Part shown: piece by piece, positions 1-7,510 of the stretch
How positions within the stretch are numbered: position 1 is the first letter of the stretch
How the letters are laid out: each line of letters opens with the position of its first letter
Assembly (NCBI GenBank): GCA_002753505.1
Contig: PEAG01000026.1
Coordinates: 1 to 41,063 of the forward strand
Reading direction: 5' to 3'
DNA length: 41,063 nt
Origin: Magnetococcales bacterium HCHbin5
GTDB taxonomy: Bacteria > Pseudomonadota > Magnetococcia > Magnetococcales > Magnetaquicoccaceae
Notes under the pieces: model-generated
The model's input: only the letters and a program-made list of their open reading frames with translations
Told to the model about the DNA's origin: nothing
Databases searched by the model: none
Position numbers and translations under genes: made by a program

Positions 1-35
1 GTCGGGGCATGCGCCGGGCATGATCGGTCGCGGGG

Positions 36-161
36 ATGCCGTTGCGACTGCCGGGCGATGCCGTGGGTATGCCAGTCGAAAACGAAGGGTATGGGGTTTT
101 CCATCTCCGCACCGGTCGCGACGTGTTGCGTTATGTCGTCGTAGTGAAGAAAGGCATTTGA
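36..161 (+). CDS. possible small protein or gene tail (41 aa)
   Basis: A short frame opens with ATG at 36 and ends at TGA 159-161. The second half reads like real protein, with alternating hydrophobic residues and the ending LRYVVVVKKGI, whereas the other frames here are arginine- and cysteine-rich and look like noise. In the same frame a stop lies at 21-23, so if this is the end of a longer upstream gene that gene is interrupted there. No family is recognised. The purine-rich GCGGGG just before the ATG is a poor ribosome binding site. It could equally be chance. Confidence 0.22.
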   Translation: MPLRLPGDAVGMPVENEGYGVFHLRTGRDVLRYVVVVKKGI

Positions 162-290
162 AATACCAGAAAGACGCGCCACGGTGCGACCAGTGCGCAC
201 CGTTGGCATGATTTTCCGGTTCCTTCCTGGCCACAAAAAACTTGGGTCGTTCTGACCGCGCCGCCACGCTAGCGTCAGACTGAAAAACGG

Positions 291-517
291 GTACGCAGTA
301 CGCACCGGTACAAAGTACGCACCATATCAAGGACAAGCACCGGTAAACATTCAGAATATTCAGTGCGCATGCGGTATCCTGGTACGCACCCAGGTACGCA
401 CCTCTGCCAGCACCAAACGTAATTAATCGCAAAATTATCAATACTATGTGCATCTTTGCAGCATGCCTTCGAGTACGCACCCAGGTACGCACCCAGGTAC
501 GCGCCCAGGTACGCACT
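291..517. repeat. cluster of 12-bp repeats (GTACGCACCCAG) upstream of terS
   Basis: Four copies of GTACGCACC (one with G for A, one ending in T) start at 473, 485, 497 and 509, exactly 12 bp apart. Two more start at 382 and 394, again 12 bp apart. Further copies start at 291 (partial), 298 and 315. An inverted pair, GGTGCG at 183-188 and CGCACC at 196-201, uses the same core. The block ends about 27 bp before the terS start. Repeated sites before the first packaging gene could bind the small terminase subunit (pac/cos-like site) or a late-gene regulator. Both roles are inferred from position only. The rest of 162-543 shows no convincing gene. Confidence 0.8.
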
Positions 518-543
518 TTCAACACGATGACAGGAGACGAACG

Positions 544-1098
544 ATGGGAATCTCTATTCGCTCATATGCCCGCCAGAGAGACGTCACCGAAGGTGCTGTC
601 CGCAAGGCCGTCAAATCCGGGCGGATCCCTATCGAGGTGGATGGCACGATTGACCCTGCCAAAGCCAATGTCGCCTGGGAACGCAATACCAGCCCGGCGC
701 AGCAAAGGAAGCCAGAGCCAGTTCCGGTCAATCCCGCACCCGCTCCCACCCCGGCCAAGTCTGCACTCCCGCCAGTCCGTCAGTCTCCCCAGAGACCGAC
801 AGAACCGGAGCCAGGGCCAAGCGCGGCAGGGGCCCCCAACTACCAGATCAGCCGGGCCGTGCGGGAGACCTACAATGCCAAGCTCACCCGTCTGGACTAC
901 GAAGAGAGAACAGGCAAGTTGCTGAATGCCGAGGATGTTGCCAAGGATGCATTTGCCTTGGCCCGCCGGGTTCGTGACCGTCTGCTCAATATTCCCAGTC
1001 GCATGGCATCCGTATTGGCCTCGGAGACCGACAGCAAGATGATCGAGGCCATGCTGAGCCAGGAACTGCGCATTGCTCTGGAGGAGTTGTCGCAATGA
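544..1098 (+). CDS. small terminase subunit, Nu1-like
   Basis: This 184-aa protein is probably the DNA-recognition subunit of the packaging motor. It would bind the phage DNA at the packaging site and hand it to the large subunit. The N-terminus (about residues 5-40) reads as a winged-helix DNA-binding domain, with RQRDVTEGAVRKAVKSGRI followed by a wing-like turn, as in lambda Nu1. A proline-rich linker follows (about 55-95), then a helical charged C-terminal half typical of the oligomerisation and TerL-binding part. I chose the ATG at 544 because CAGGAGA precedes it; the frame stays open upstream to 448, through the repeat array. Its stop overlaps the next gene (ATGA). It lies 2.8 kb from terL, separated by a methyltransferase and two reverse-strand genes. 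Confidence 0.72.
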   Translation: MGISIRSYARQRDVTEGAVRKAVKSGRIPIEVDGTIDPAKANVAWERNTSPAQQRKPEPVPVNPAPAPTPAKSALPPVRQSPQRPTEPEPGPSAAGAPNYQISRAVRETYNAKLTRLDYEERTGKLLNAEDVAKDAFALARRVRDRLLNIPSRMASVLASETDSKMIEAMLSQELRIALEELSQ

Positions 1099-2450
1099 AA
1101 ATGATCCCCGCCATGGCCAGTGCCATTGAGGTTTGGCCCGTGGACCGTTTGATTCCGTATGCCGCCAATGCCCGCACCCATTCCGACGCCCAGGTGGACA
1201 AGGTGGCGGCTTCCATCAAGGAGTTTGGCTTCACCAGCCCCATCCTGGTGGACGGCAAAGACGGCATTATCGCCGGGCACTGCCGGTTGATGGCGGCCAG
1301 GAAACTGGGCCTGGAGCAGGTGCCGGTCATCATTCTTGACCATCTGAGCGACGCCCAGCGTCGTGCGTATATTCTCGCTGACAACCGGCTTGCACTTGAC
1401 AGCGGGTGGGACAACGACATTTTGGCCGCCGAGTTGGACCGTCTGCGTGAAGACGGCTATGACCTGGAGGTGATCGGTTTCTCCGACGAAGAGTTGGGTG
1501 GCCTGCTGGATGGCATGGAAGAGCAGGAAGAGAGCGGTGGCGACAATGCCGAGGAGAAAATTCCCCCACCGCCCGCCAACCCGGTCAGCCGTCCTGGGGA
1601 TCTTTGGGTGCTGGGAGAACACCGTCTGCTTTGCGGCGACAGCACCAAGGCTGAGGATGTTATCCGTCTGATGAATGGCGAACGGGCCATTCTGTTTGCA
1701 ACCGATCCGCCCTATCTGGTGGACTACACCGGCGGCAACCACCCGCCCTCCAAGGTCAACCCGGTCACCGGCAAAAGGCGTGGCGGTGGCAAAGACTGGA
1801 CCGACACCTACGGCAAAACCTGGGATGACGCAGACCAGGGGCCGGAGTTGTACCAGGGATACATGCGGCAGGCCATTGACCATGCCATCGATGACCATGC
1901 TGCCTGGTATTGCTGGCATGCCTCGAAACGGCAGGCCATGGTGGAGGCGGTCTGGGAAGAGATGGGTGCTTTCGTCCATCAGACGATCATCTGGAACAAG
2001 AACACCTCCATTCTCTCCCGGACCCACTACCTTTGGAAACATGAGCCCTGCTTTTTTGGCTGGATGCGTGGCAACCGTCCGCCGAGGTTGGAGGGGTCGG
2101 ACAACTGCACCACCGTCTGGGACTTGAAATCACTGGCCGGTGATGAACGTCCAGAACATCCCACACCCAAGCCGTTGGAGTGTTTCGGCATCCCCATGCG
2201 CCAGCATGTGGAAAAGGGTGGGTTGTGTTATGAGCCGTTCTCCGGTGGAGGCAGCCAGATCATGGCCGGGGAGGCCAATCATCGCCGGGTCTATGCCATG
2301 GAAATCAGCCCGGTCTATGTCGATGTGGCGGTGCAGCGGTTCATCCAGGCCACTGGGAAGATCGTCTACCTGGACGGATCCGGTGGTAAAACCTTTGCGG
2401 AGGTGGCCACCGAGCGGGGAATTGTGCTGGACGTTGTTGGTGACTCCTGA
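1095..2450 (+). CDS. ParB-like domain / DNA methyltransferase fusion
   Basis: A 451-aa two-domain protein. Residues 10-100 form a ParB/sulfiredoxin-like nuclease fold, with LIPYAANARTHS and GIIAGHCRLMAARKLG. Residues 165-440 form a DNA amino-methyltransferase (N6-adenine or N4-cytosine): the catalytic motif DPPY is at 204-207, HPTPKP at 355-360, and the SAM-binding motif FSGGGS at 382-387, after the catalytic motif. That order is the beta-class (permuted) arrangement. It probably methylates phage DNA, either against host restriction or to mark packaging sites. The ATG overlaps the terS stop by four bases, so the two are translationally coupled. Such ParB-methyltransferase fusions are common beside phage terminase genes. 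The target sequence cannot be read from the gene. Confidence 0.88.
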   Translation: MKMIPAMASAIEVWPVDRLIPYAANARTHSDAQVDKVAASIKEFGFTSPILVDGKDGIIAGHCRLMAARKLGLEQVPVIILDHLSDAQRRAYILADNRLALDSGWDNDILAAELDRLREDGYDLEVIGFSDEELGGLLDGMEEQEESGGDNAEEKIPPPPANPVSRPGDLWVLGEHRLLCGDSTKAEDVIRLMNGERAILFATDPPYLVDYTGGNHPPSKVNPVTGKRRGGGKDWTDTYGKTWDDADQGPELYQGYMRQAIDHAIDDHAAWYCWHASKRQAMVEAVWEEMGAFVHQTIIWNKNTSILSRTHYLWKHEPCFFGWMRGNRPPRLEGSDNCTTVWDLKSLAGDERPEHPTPKPLECFGIPMRQHVEKGGLCYEPFSGGGSQIMAGEANHRRVYAMEISPVYVDVAVQRFIQATGKIVYLDGSGGKTFAEVATERGIVLDVVGDS

Positions 2451-2542
2451 AGCGGCGTTATTTCTGCGCCCGTTTCGAGAATCCGCATCGGACCCCGGCC
2501 TCTGGCGGTGCGTTGGCAACCGCCAGGACCGTGGGCTGGTGG

Positions 2543-2824
2543 TTACCGGTTCAGCGAACGCAGCAAAGAGTAATAGGCCGCATCCCCTGCGGCCTTTCTG
2601 GCGGCTTTCGCCGCATCTTTCCACCCAAGCCGGTAGGCATCATGCATCGCGCACTGGATGCTCCATGTGGTGGTTTCGAAGCTTATGCCATCGTCGATTA
2701 CCGATCCCAGGTTGTTGAGACCAAGAACACGCTTGGCAATTTTCGTCAGCTTTTTGATCAGGTGAGGCATCAATCGTCCCCTGGTGTCTGTGTAATGCCT
2801 GGTTTGGTTCACTTCATCGTCCAT
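2543..2824 (-). CDS. hypothetical protein (93 aa)
   Basis: A reverse-strand 93-aa protein of unknown family. It is basic in the first half (LIKKLTKIAKRVLG) and helical in the second, ending in an alanine-rich stretch (DAAKAARKAAGDAAYYSLL). The start at 2824 is supported by CAGGAG about 7 bases upstream on the minus strand. It follows the DUF3489-like gene on the same strand with a 63-bp gap holding a 9-bp-stem hairpin, so the two may form a small operon opposed to the packaging genes. It converges on the methyltransferase gene, 92 bp away. No signal peptide or membrane segment is visible. Confidence 0.55.
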   Translation of the reverse strand: MDDEVNQTRHYTDTRGRLMPHLIKKLTKIAKRVLGLNNLGSVIDDGISFETTTWSIQCAMHDAYRLGWKDAAKAARKAAGDAAYYSLLRSLNR

Positions 2825-2847
2825 CGTCTGTGCTCCTGTGTTTCGTT

Positions 2848-2874
2848 GGCCGCCGGATTCTTATCCCGGCGGCC
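2848..2874 (-). other. 9-bp hairpin between the two reverse-strand genes
   Basis: GGCCGCCGG at 2848-2856 pairs perfectly with CCGGCGGCC at 2866-2874 around a 9-base loop. It sits between the DUF3489-like gene and the 93-aa gene. On the minus strand it is not followed by a T run, so it is more likely an mRNA processing or attenuation structure than a classical terminator. Confidence 0.4.
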
Positions 2875-2887
2875 TGTTTGGGCGTCA

Positions 2888-3781
2888 CTATTCGATCCGA
2901 TAGCTGCTGGGCGTCCCTGCATTGTGCGGCATGCGCACCACGTTCAAGCCCAATCTCTTCTTGAGGGCACCGGCCAAGACGCCCCTCGATGTGTTCGAGT
3001 TCCAGCCGGTCGTTTCGCTGATCTGCTCAATGGTGGCCCCCTCCGGACGCCGCAGCATGGCAATCACCTGCGCCTGCTTGCTGTTCTCCCGGGTGCGGCA
3101 GATAGTGGAGGGTTGCGGCTTTTTCTGCTTGGCCTCTACGTGACCCAGCATGTAGGCGTCCGTCAGGGCGTTCCTGATCCAGGGCCAGTTTTCGGGAGTC
3201 ACCAACTCCTCCGGCAGGTGCTTCCGTGCGATCCGCAAATAGTCCTCGTCAGCCTCCAGGAGGATGTTGGGGTTTCCAGCCTCTGCCAGATCCTGCTCTG
3301 CGGCGGCGACATCCGCTTCAAAGTCGGCATCTGCAGGCACTTCGTCGTCTTCCGTCCGGGGCAAGTCCGCCGGATCCATCGGGATGATGATCCCAATGGG
3401 AGGAGTGTCGTAGTCGTCCGGGCCGTCCGGCTCTTCGCAGGCGGCGGCCATCTCCTCGTGGTAGGCTGCATCCTCGGCAGGCATGTTGTCGTTCCATGCC
3501 TGCACGACGGCATCGTCGCTGAAGTCCGGTCCGGGACCGTGGGCAGGCGGTTCGTCTTCAATTTCCGCAGGGTGTTCCATGCCGATGGCAGTGTAGCCCG
3601 CTTTGGTGATGCGCCAGACGTCGGTTTCGATCTCTTCGATCAGACCCTGTTGGTGCAATGCCTTCATCACCTTTTTGGCAGCACCGCCCTTGACGTTGCC
3701 CGGCAGGGGGTGGATGGAACCGTTGGGGCGTTTAGCGGCGGCTTCCAGGGTGATTTGTTGGGTTTCAGTCAGGTTGCTCAT
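2888..3781 (-). CDS. DUF3489-like DNA-binding protein
   Basis: A 297-aa reverse-strand protein with two probable winged-helix ends and an acidic middle. The N-terminus (1-75, MSNLTETQQITLEAAAKRPNG onward) reads as a wHTH with a GGAAKKVMKALHQQGLIEE recognition region. Residues 80-180 are very acidic and proline-rich, probably flexible. The C-terminal 65 residues (SKQAQVIAMLRRPEGATIEQI, then TGWNSNTSRGVLAGALKKRLG) match the DUF3489 pattern. The ATG at 3781 has a good site (AAGGAG, 7 bases); the 23 in-frame codons upstream look non-coding. It probably regulates transcription or binds phage DNA, but its target is unknown. It reads away from terL, so the region between holds divergent start signals. 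Confidence 0.7.
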   Translation of the reverse strand: MSNLTETQQITLEAAAKRPNGSIHPLPGNVKGGAAKKVMKALHQQGLIEEIETDVWRITKAGYTAIGMEHPAEIEDEPPAHGPGPDFSDDAVVQAWNDNMPAEDAAYHEEMAAACEEPDGPDDYDTPPIGIIIPMDPADLPRTEDDEVPADADFEADVAAAEQDLAEAGNPNILLEADEDYLRIARKHLPEELVTPENWPWIRNALTDAYMLGHVEAKQKKPQPSTICRTRENSKQAQVIAMLRRPEGATIEQISETTGWNSNTSRGVLAGALKKRLGLNVVRMPHNAGTPSSYRIE

Positions 3782-3913
3782 CTTGGTGCTCCTTCTGGTT
3801 GGTTGTCTTCCTTGGACACCATGAAGCCATACACTGCCAGACACCATCAAGCATAATATGTTGTTTTTGAATCAATTTATAACCGTTTTCCCGGTCGAAA
3901 AAGGAACCATTCG
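3782..3913. promoter_or_regulatory. divergent intergenic region
   Basis: A 132-bp gap separates the reverse-strand DUF3489-like gene from terL. Its right half (about 3850-3885) is markedly AT-rich against GC-rich flanks and contains -10-like boxes (ATAATATG, TTATAAC). I cannot assign a clean -35/-10 pair. TerL has AAGGAA eight bases before its ATG. Promoters for both directions are expected here from gene orientation. Confidence 0.35.
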
Positions 3914-5839
3914 ATGCCTGGCAACACCCTGTCGCTTTCCTATAGTACCGCCTTCCAGCAGGGGTTGAAGCCGGATCCGTTGCTGACGGTCTCTGCCTGG
4001 GCGGACCAGTATCGAATGCTCTCTTCGGTGGCCTCCGGAGAGCCCGGCCTTTGGCGCACCAGCCGGACTCCGTACCTTCAGGAGATCATGGACTGCCTGT
4101 CGCCATCGTCGCCGGTGGAGCGGGTGGTGTTCATGAAAGGGGCGCAGTTGGGCGGGACCGAGGCGGGCCTCTGCTGGCTGGGATATGTCATCCATCAGGC
4201 TCCCGGTCCCATGTTGCTGGTGCAACCCACGGTGGAGACCGCCAAGCGGCATTCCAAGCAACGCATTGATCCGCTGATCGAGATCAGTGCCGTGTTGAAG
4301 GATCTGGTGAAGGATCCCCGATCCCGTGATTCTGGCAACACCATCCTGGGAAAGGAGTTCCCCGGTGGCGTTCTGATTTTGACCGGAGCCAACTCGGCGG
4401 TTGGACTGCGCTCCATGCCCATCCGCTACCTGTTCATGGATGAGATCGACGGCTATCCCGGTGATGCCGATGGCGAGGGGGATCCGGTGGCATTGGCCAC
4501 CCAACGCACGGTCACCTTCGCCAACCGCAAGATTCTGATGGTCTCGACCCCCACCATCAAGGGGTTCAGCCGGATTGAGGCGGCCTATCAGGAGAGCGAC
4601 CGGCGACGCTACTGGGTGCCCTGTCCAGCCTGCCAAGCCCTGCAGGTGCTGGAGTGGAAACAGATGCGTTGGCCCGAAGAAGATCGGGAGCAGGCTTTTT
4701 ACGAGTGCATTCATTGTGGCTTCCCCGTCCAGGACCATCAAAAAGGATGGATGCTGGCGCACGGTCAATGGATTGCGGAAAACCCGGGCGGCAGCAAAGT
4801 GGCGGGGTTTCATCTGTCCAGCCTCTATTCTCCGCATGGCTGGACCTCCTGGGGCGACATCGCCGTGGAGCATGGGCAGGTTTATCGTGATCCCCCCCGA
4901 CTGAAAGTTTGGGTCAACACCAAGCTAGGTGAAACCTGGGAGGAGAGTGCCGAGCAGCTGGATGGTGAGGGGCTGATGGCGCGGCGGGAGATGTTTGGCC
5001 CGCTGCTGCCACCCGGCATTGTCCTCCTCACCGCCGGTGTCGATGTCCAGGATGACCGCCTGGAGTTGGAAATCGTCGGCTGGGGCCGGGATGAAGAGTC
5101 CTGGTCGGTCGCCTACTGGGTATTGTGGGGCGATCCGGCCGGGCCTGCGGTTTGGCAGGATCTGGAAAACATCCTGTACCGTGCGTACCCCCATGCCAGG
5201 CAGGTGTCCGACCTCTACGTCCGGGCGGCTGCCATCGACACCGGTGGTCACCGCTCCATGGAGGCCTACACCTTTTGCCGCGCCCGGCAGGAACGGCGCA
5301 TCTGGGCCGTCAAGGGGCTGGGCGGCATGGGCAAACCCATCTGGCCGCGTCGTTCCAGCCGCAACAACAAGGGACGGGTGCCCCATTTCATGGTGGGTGT
5401 GGATGCGGCGAAAGAGTCCATCTATTCCCGCCTGCGCTTGAAGGAGCCGGGTCCAGGCTATTGCCATTTTCCCCTGGATCGGGATGCCGAGTGGTTCCGG
5501 CAGTTGACGGCGGAAAAGATCACCACCCGCTACAGCAAAGGCCGTCCCATCCGGGAGTGGGTCAAAAAGTCGCACGAACGCAACGAGGCGTTGGACTGCC
5601 GGGTTTATGCCATGGCGGCCCTGCACGGGCTGATGGGCATGGGGCTGCAGTTGAACAAGGAGGCCGACCAGCGTGAGCAGTATCCTCTGAAAGAGGGGGT
5701 GCCGTTGCCGGAGGTCGTTGTCGCCGCACCGAAGATCATCGAGCCGAAAAAGCCGAAGGTCATCGTTCCAAACAAACCTCGCAAGTCATCCTGGTTGGGA
5801 GACTTGCGTGAACGGTGGCAGGATGGGAGACGCAGATGA
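3914..5839 (+). CDS. large terminase subunit, GpA type
   Basis: The 641-aa ATP-driven packaging motor and nuclease, which cuts concatemeric phage DNA and pumps it through the portal into the prohead. The ATPase half carries a Walker-A-like loop MKGAQLGGTE at 74-83 and a Walker B LFMDEIDGYP at 173-182. A later ATSTPT-like coupling motif is seen as MVSTPTIKG. Cysteine pairs near residue 240 and 268 (CPACQ, CIHCG) are usual for the GpA family. The nuclease half begins around TAGVDVQDDRLELEIVGWG. The length is close to lambda gpA (641 aa). The C-terminal tail is lysine- and proline-rich. Its stop overlaps the next start (ATGA). Confidence 0.95.
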   Translation: MPGNTLSLSYSTAFQQGLKPDPLLTVSAWADQYRMLSSVASGEPGLWRTSRTPYLQEIMDCLSPSSPVERVVFMKGAQLGGTEAGLCWLGYVIHQAPGPMLLVQPTVETAKRHSKQRIDPLIEISAVLKDLVKDPRSRDSGNTILGKEFPGGVLILTGANSAVGLRSMPIRYLFMDEIDGYPGDADGEGDPVALATQRTVTFANRKILMVSTPTIKGFSRIEAAYQESDRRRYWVPCPACQALQVLEWKQMRWPEEDREQAFYECIHCGFPVQDHQKGWMLAHGQWIAENPGGSKVAGFHLSSLYSPHGWTSWGDIAVEHGQVYRDPPRLKVWVNTKLGETWEESAEQLDGEGLMARREMFGPLLPPGIVLLTAGVDVQDDRLELEIVGWGRDEESWSVAYWVLWGDPAGPAVWQDLENILYRAYPHARQVSDLYVRAAAIDTGGHRSMEAYTFCRARQERRIWAVKGLGGMGKPIWPRRSSRNNKGRVPHFMVGVDAAKESIYSRLRLKEPGPGYCHFPLDRDAEWFRQLTAEKITTRYSKGRPIREWVKKSHERNEALDCRVYAMAALHGLMGMGLQLNKEADQREQYPLKEGVPLPEVVVAAPKIIEPKKPKVIVPNKPRKSSWLGDLRERWQDGRRR

Positions 5840-6039
5840 GTTTCACTCAAGCGGAATTGGACGTGCTGAAAGAGGCTTATGCCGCCGGTGCCTTGCGCGT
5901 TACCCACGACGGCAAAACGGTGGAATACGGCTCCGAGTCGGATCTGCTGCGTCGCATTCGGACCATTGAAAGCGAACTGGCCGTGACTGCCGGAAAGTCG
6001 CGCTCTACCCGCACTCGTTTAGGTTTTTCCAGGGAGTAA
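5836..6039 (+). CDS. gpW-like head-tail joining protein
   Basis: A 67-aa protein in the lambda W position, between terL and portal. The sequence (MSFTQAELDVLKEAYAAGAL, then HDGKTVEYGSESDLLRRIRTIE) has the gpW pattern of helix, beta hairpin, helix, with a basic disordered tail. In lambda, gpW binds under the portal after DNA filling and prepares the head for the tail. The ATG at 5836 overlaps the terL stop and has GGGAGA upstream. A longer frame from 5815 is possible but has no better site. Confidence 0.82.
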   Translation: MSFTQAELDVLKEAYAAGALRVTHDGKTVEYGSESDLLRRIRTIESELAVTAGKSRSTRTRLGFSRE

Positions 6040-6043
6040 CGAC

Positions 6044-7510
6044 ATGGCGAGATGGTTGGATGGCCTGGTGGGATGGATCGCACCGGAGGCCGCGATGCGT
6101 CGTGCCCGCGCCAGGAACGTGCTGCAGGCCCTCCGTCGTGGTTACGACGGGGCCAAGACCGGACGGTTGACCAGTGGCTGGACGACGGCAGGCAGTGATG
6201 CCAACGCCGAGATTGCCATGGCCGCCGTCCGCTTGCGAGACCGGGCCAGAGACCTGGTGCGCAACAATCCGTATGCGGCGAAGGCCGTGATGACGCACTC
6301 CTCCAGCATGGTGGGTGCGGGCATCCGTCCCCGTCCCAAGGCGGCAACCCAGGCACTGGATGATCAGATCACCGATCTGTGGGATGCCTTCACGGAAAAC
6401 TGTGATGCCGATGGTCGCACGACGTTTTATGGCATCCAGACCTTGATGGCTCGCAGCATGGTCGAGAGCGGCGAATGCCTCCTGCACCTGATCAACCGGC
6501 CATCCTCGTTCGGTCTGCAGGTGCCGTTACAACTGCGGGTGCTGGAATGTGACCACCTGGACAGTACCGCCGACCGGGATCTGCCAAGTGGTGGTTTTAT
6601 CCAGCAAGGCATCGAGTTTGACGCATTCGGAGTACGGACAGCCTATTGGATCTATCCCCGCCACCCAGGCTCTGCCAGGCAGGGCATGGCCAAGAGTGTC
6701 CGCATCCCTGCCACAGACGTGTTGCATCTGTACGACCGTCTGCGCCCCGGCCAAAACCGGGGCGTCACCTGGTTCGCCCCCGCCCTGCTGCGCATGCGTG
6801 ACCTGGATGATTACGACATGTCCGAGCTGGTGCGGAAGAAAATGGAGGCCTGCTTTGTCGGATTCGTCACCAACGCGGAACCGCCCCCCAGCACGGGTGG
6901 TGAGGAGGAGCCCTTCAAGCAGGTGGAGGATCTGGTACCCGGCATGCTGGAATACCTGCCTCCAGGCCGGGACATCCGTTTCGGCCAACCAGCCTCCACG
7001 TCGGGGTATGCGGAATACGCCCAGTTGCACAACCACGCGGTGGCGGCTGGCCTGGGGCTGACCTATGAGCTGCTCACCGGCGACCTTTCCAAGGTCAACT
7101 ACTCTTCCATCCGGGCCGGATTGATCGAGTTCCGCCGCCGGGTGGATGCGACACAGCGGCATGTACTGATTCCGCAAATCTGCCAGCCGGTCTGGAACCG
7201 CTTTTTGTCCACCGCCCAGGCCGCCGGATTGATCGGCAACATTCCCATTCGGTTGCAATGGACACCACCCCGGTTTGAGGCCGTCGACCCGCAAAAGGAC
7301 ATCATGGCGGAAATTCTCGCCGTGCGTGCCGGGCTGATGTCACCGCAGACGGCGGTTTCCCGGCAGGGGTACGATCCTGACGTGGTGATGGCCGAGTTCA
7401 ACGAGATGTACCAGATTTGGGATCTCTACAAGATCATCGTCGATATCGATGCCCGCAAGACCACAAAAAACGGCCAACCCAAACCAACGGAGACAGCCAA
7501 TGCCGCATAA
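6044..7510 (+). CDS. phage portal protein, lambda gpB family
   Basis: A 488-aa portal protein, the dodecameric ring at the head vertex through which DNA enters and leaves. Recognisable portal features are the N-terminal ARDLVRNNPYAAKAV (about residues 67-81), the repeated hydrophobic segments of the stem/wing region with the RVLECDHLD segment, and LSKVNYSSIRAGLIEFRR in the C-terminal half, a strong signature of lambda-type portals. Length is normal for the family (about 480-530). The ATG has AGGGAG upstream and follows the gpW-like stop by 4 bases. The last codons overlap the protease/capsid start. Its identity is secure from sequence and from gene order. Confidence 0.94.
   Translation: MARWLDGLVGWIAPEAAMRRARARNVLQALRRGYDGAKTGRLTSGWTTAGSDANAEIAMAAVRLRDRARDLVRNNPYAAKAVMTHSSSMVGAGIRPRPKAATQALDDQITDLWDAFTENCDADGRTTFYGIQTLMARSMVESGECLLHLINRPSSFGLQVPLQLRVLECDHLDSTADRDLPSGGFIQQGIEFDAFGVRTAYWIYPRHPGSARQGMAKSVRIPATDVLHLYDRLRPGQNRGVTWFAPALLRMRDLDDYDMSELVRKKMEACFVGFVTNAEPPPSTGGEEEPFKQVEDLVPGMLEYLPPGRDIRFGQPASTSGYAEYAQLHNHAVAAGLGLTYELLTGDLSKVNYSSIRAGLIEFRRRVDATQRHVLIPQICQPVWNRFLSTAQAAGLIGNIPIRLQWTPPRFEAVDPQKDIMAEILAVRAGLMSPQTAVSRQGYDPDVVMAEFNEMYQIWDLYKIIVDIDARKTTKNGQPKPTETANAA

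Noticed and set aside
473-517. CRISPR array in the 12-bp repeats
   Set aside because: Repeats are only 9-12 bp and tandem, with no unique spacers of 30 bp or so and no cas genes.
2575-2595. Terminator hairpin after the methyltransferase (AGGCCGCA/TGCGGCCT then TTTCT)
   Set aside because: It lies inside the reverse-strand 93-aa gene and encodes part of its alanine-rich end; it may still stop forward transcription, but the stem is explained by codons, so I do not list it.
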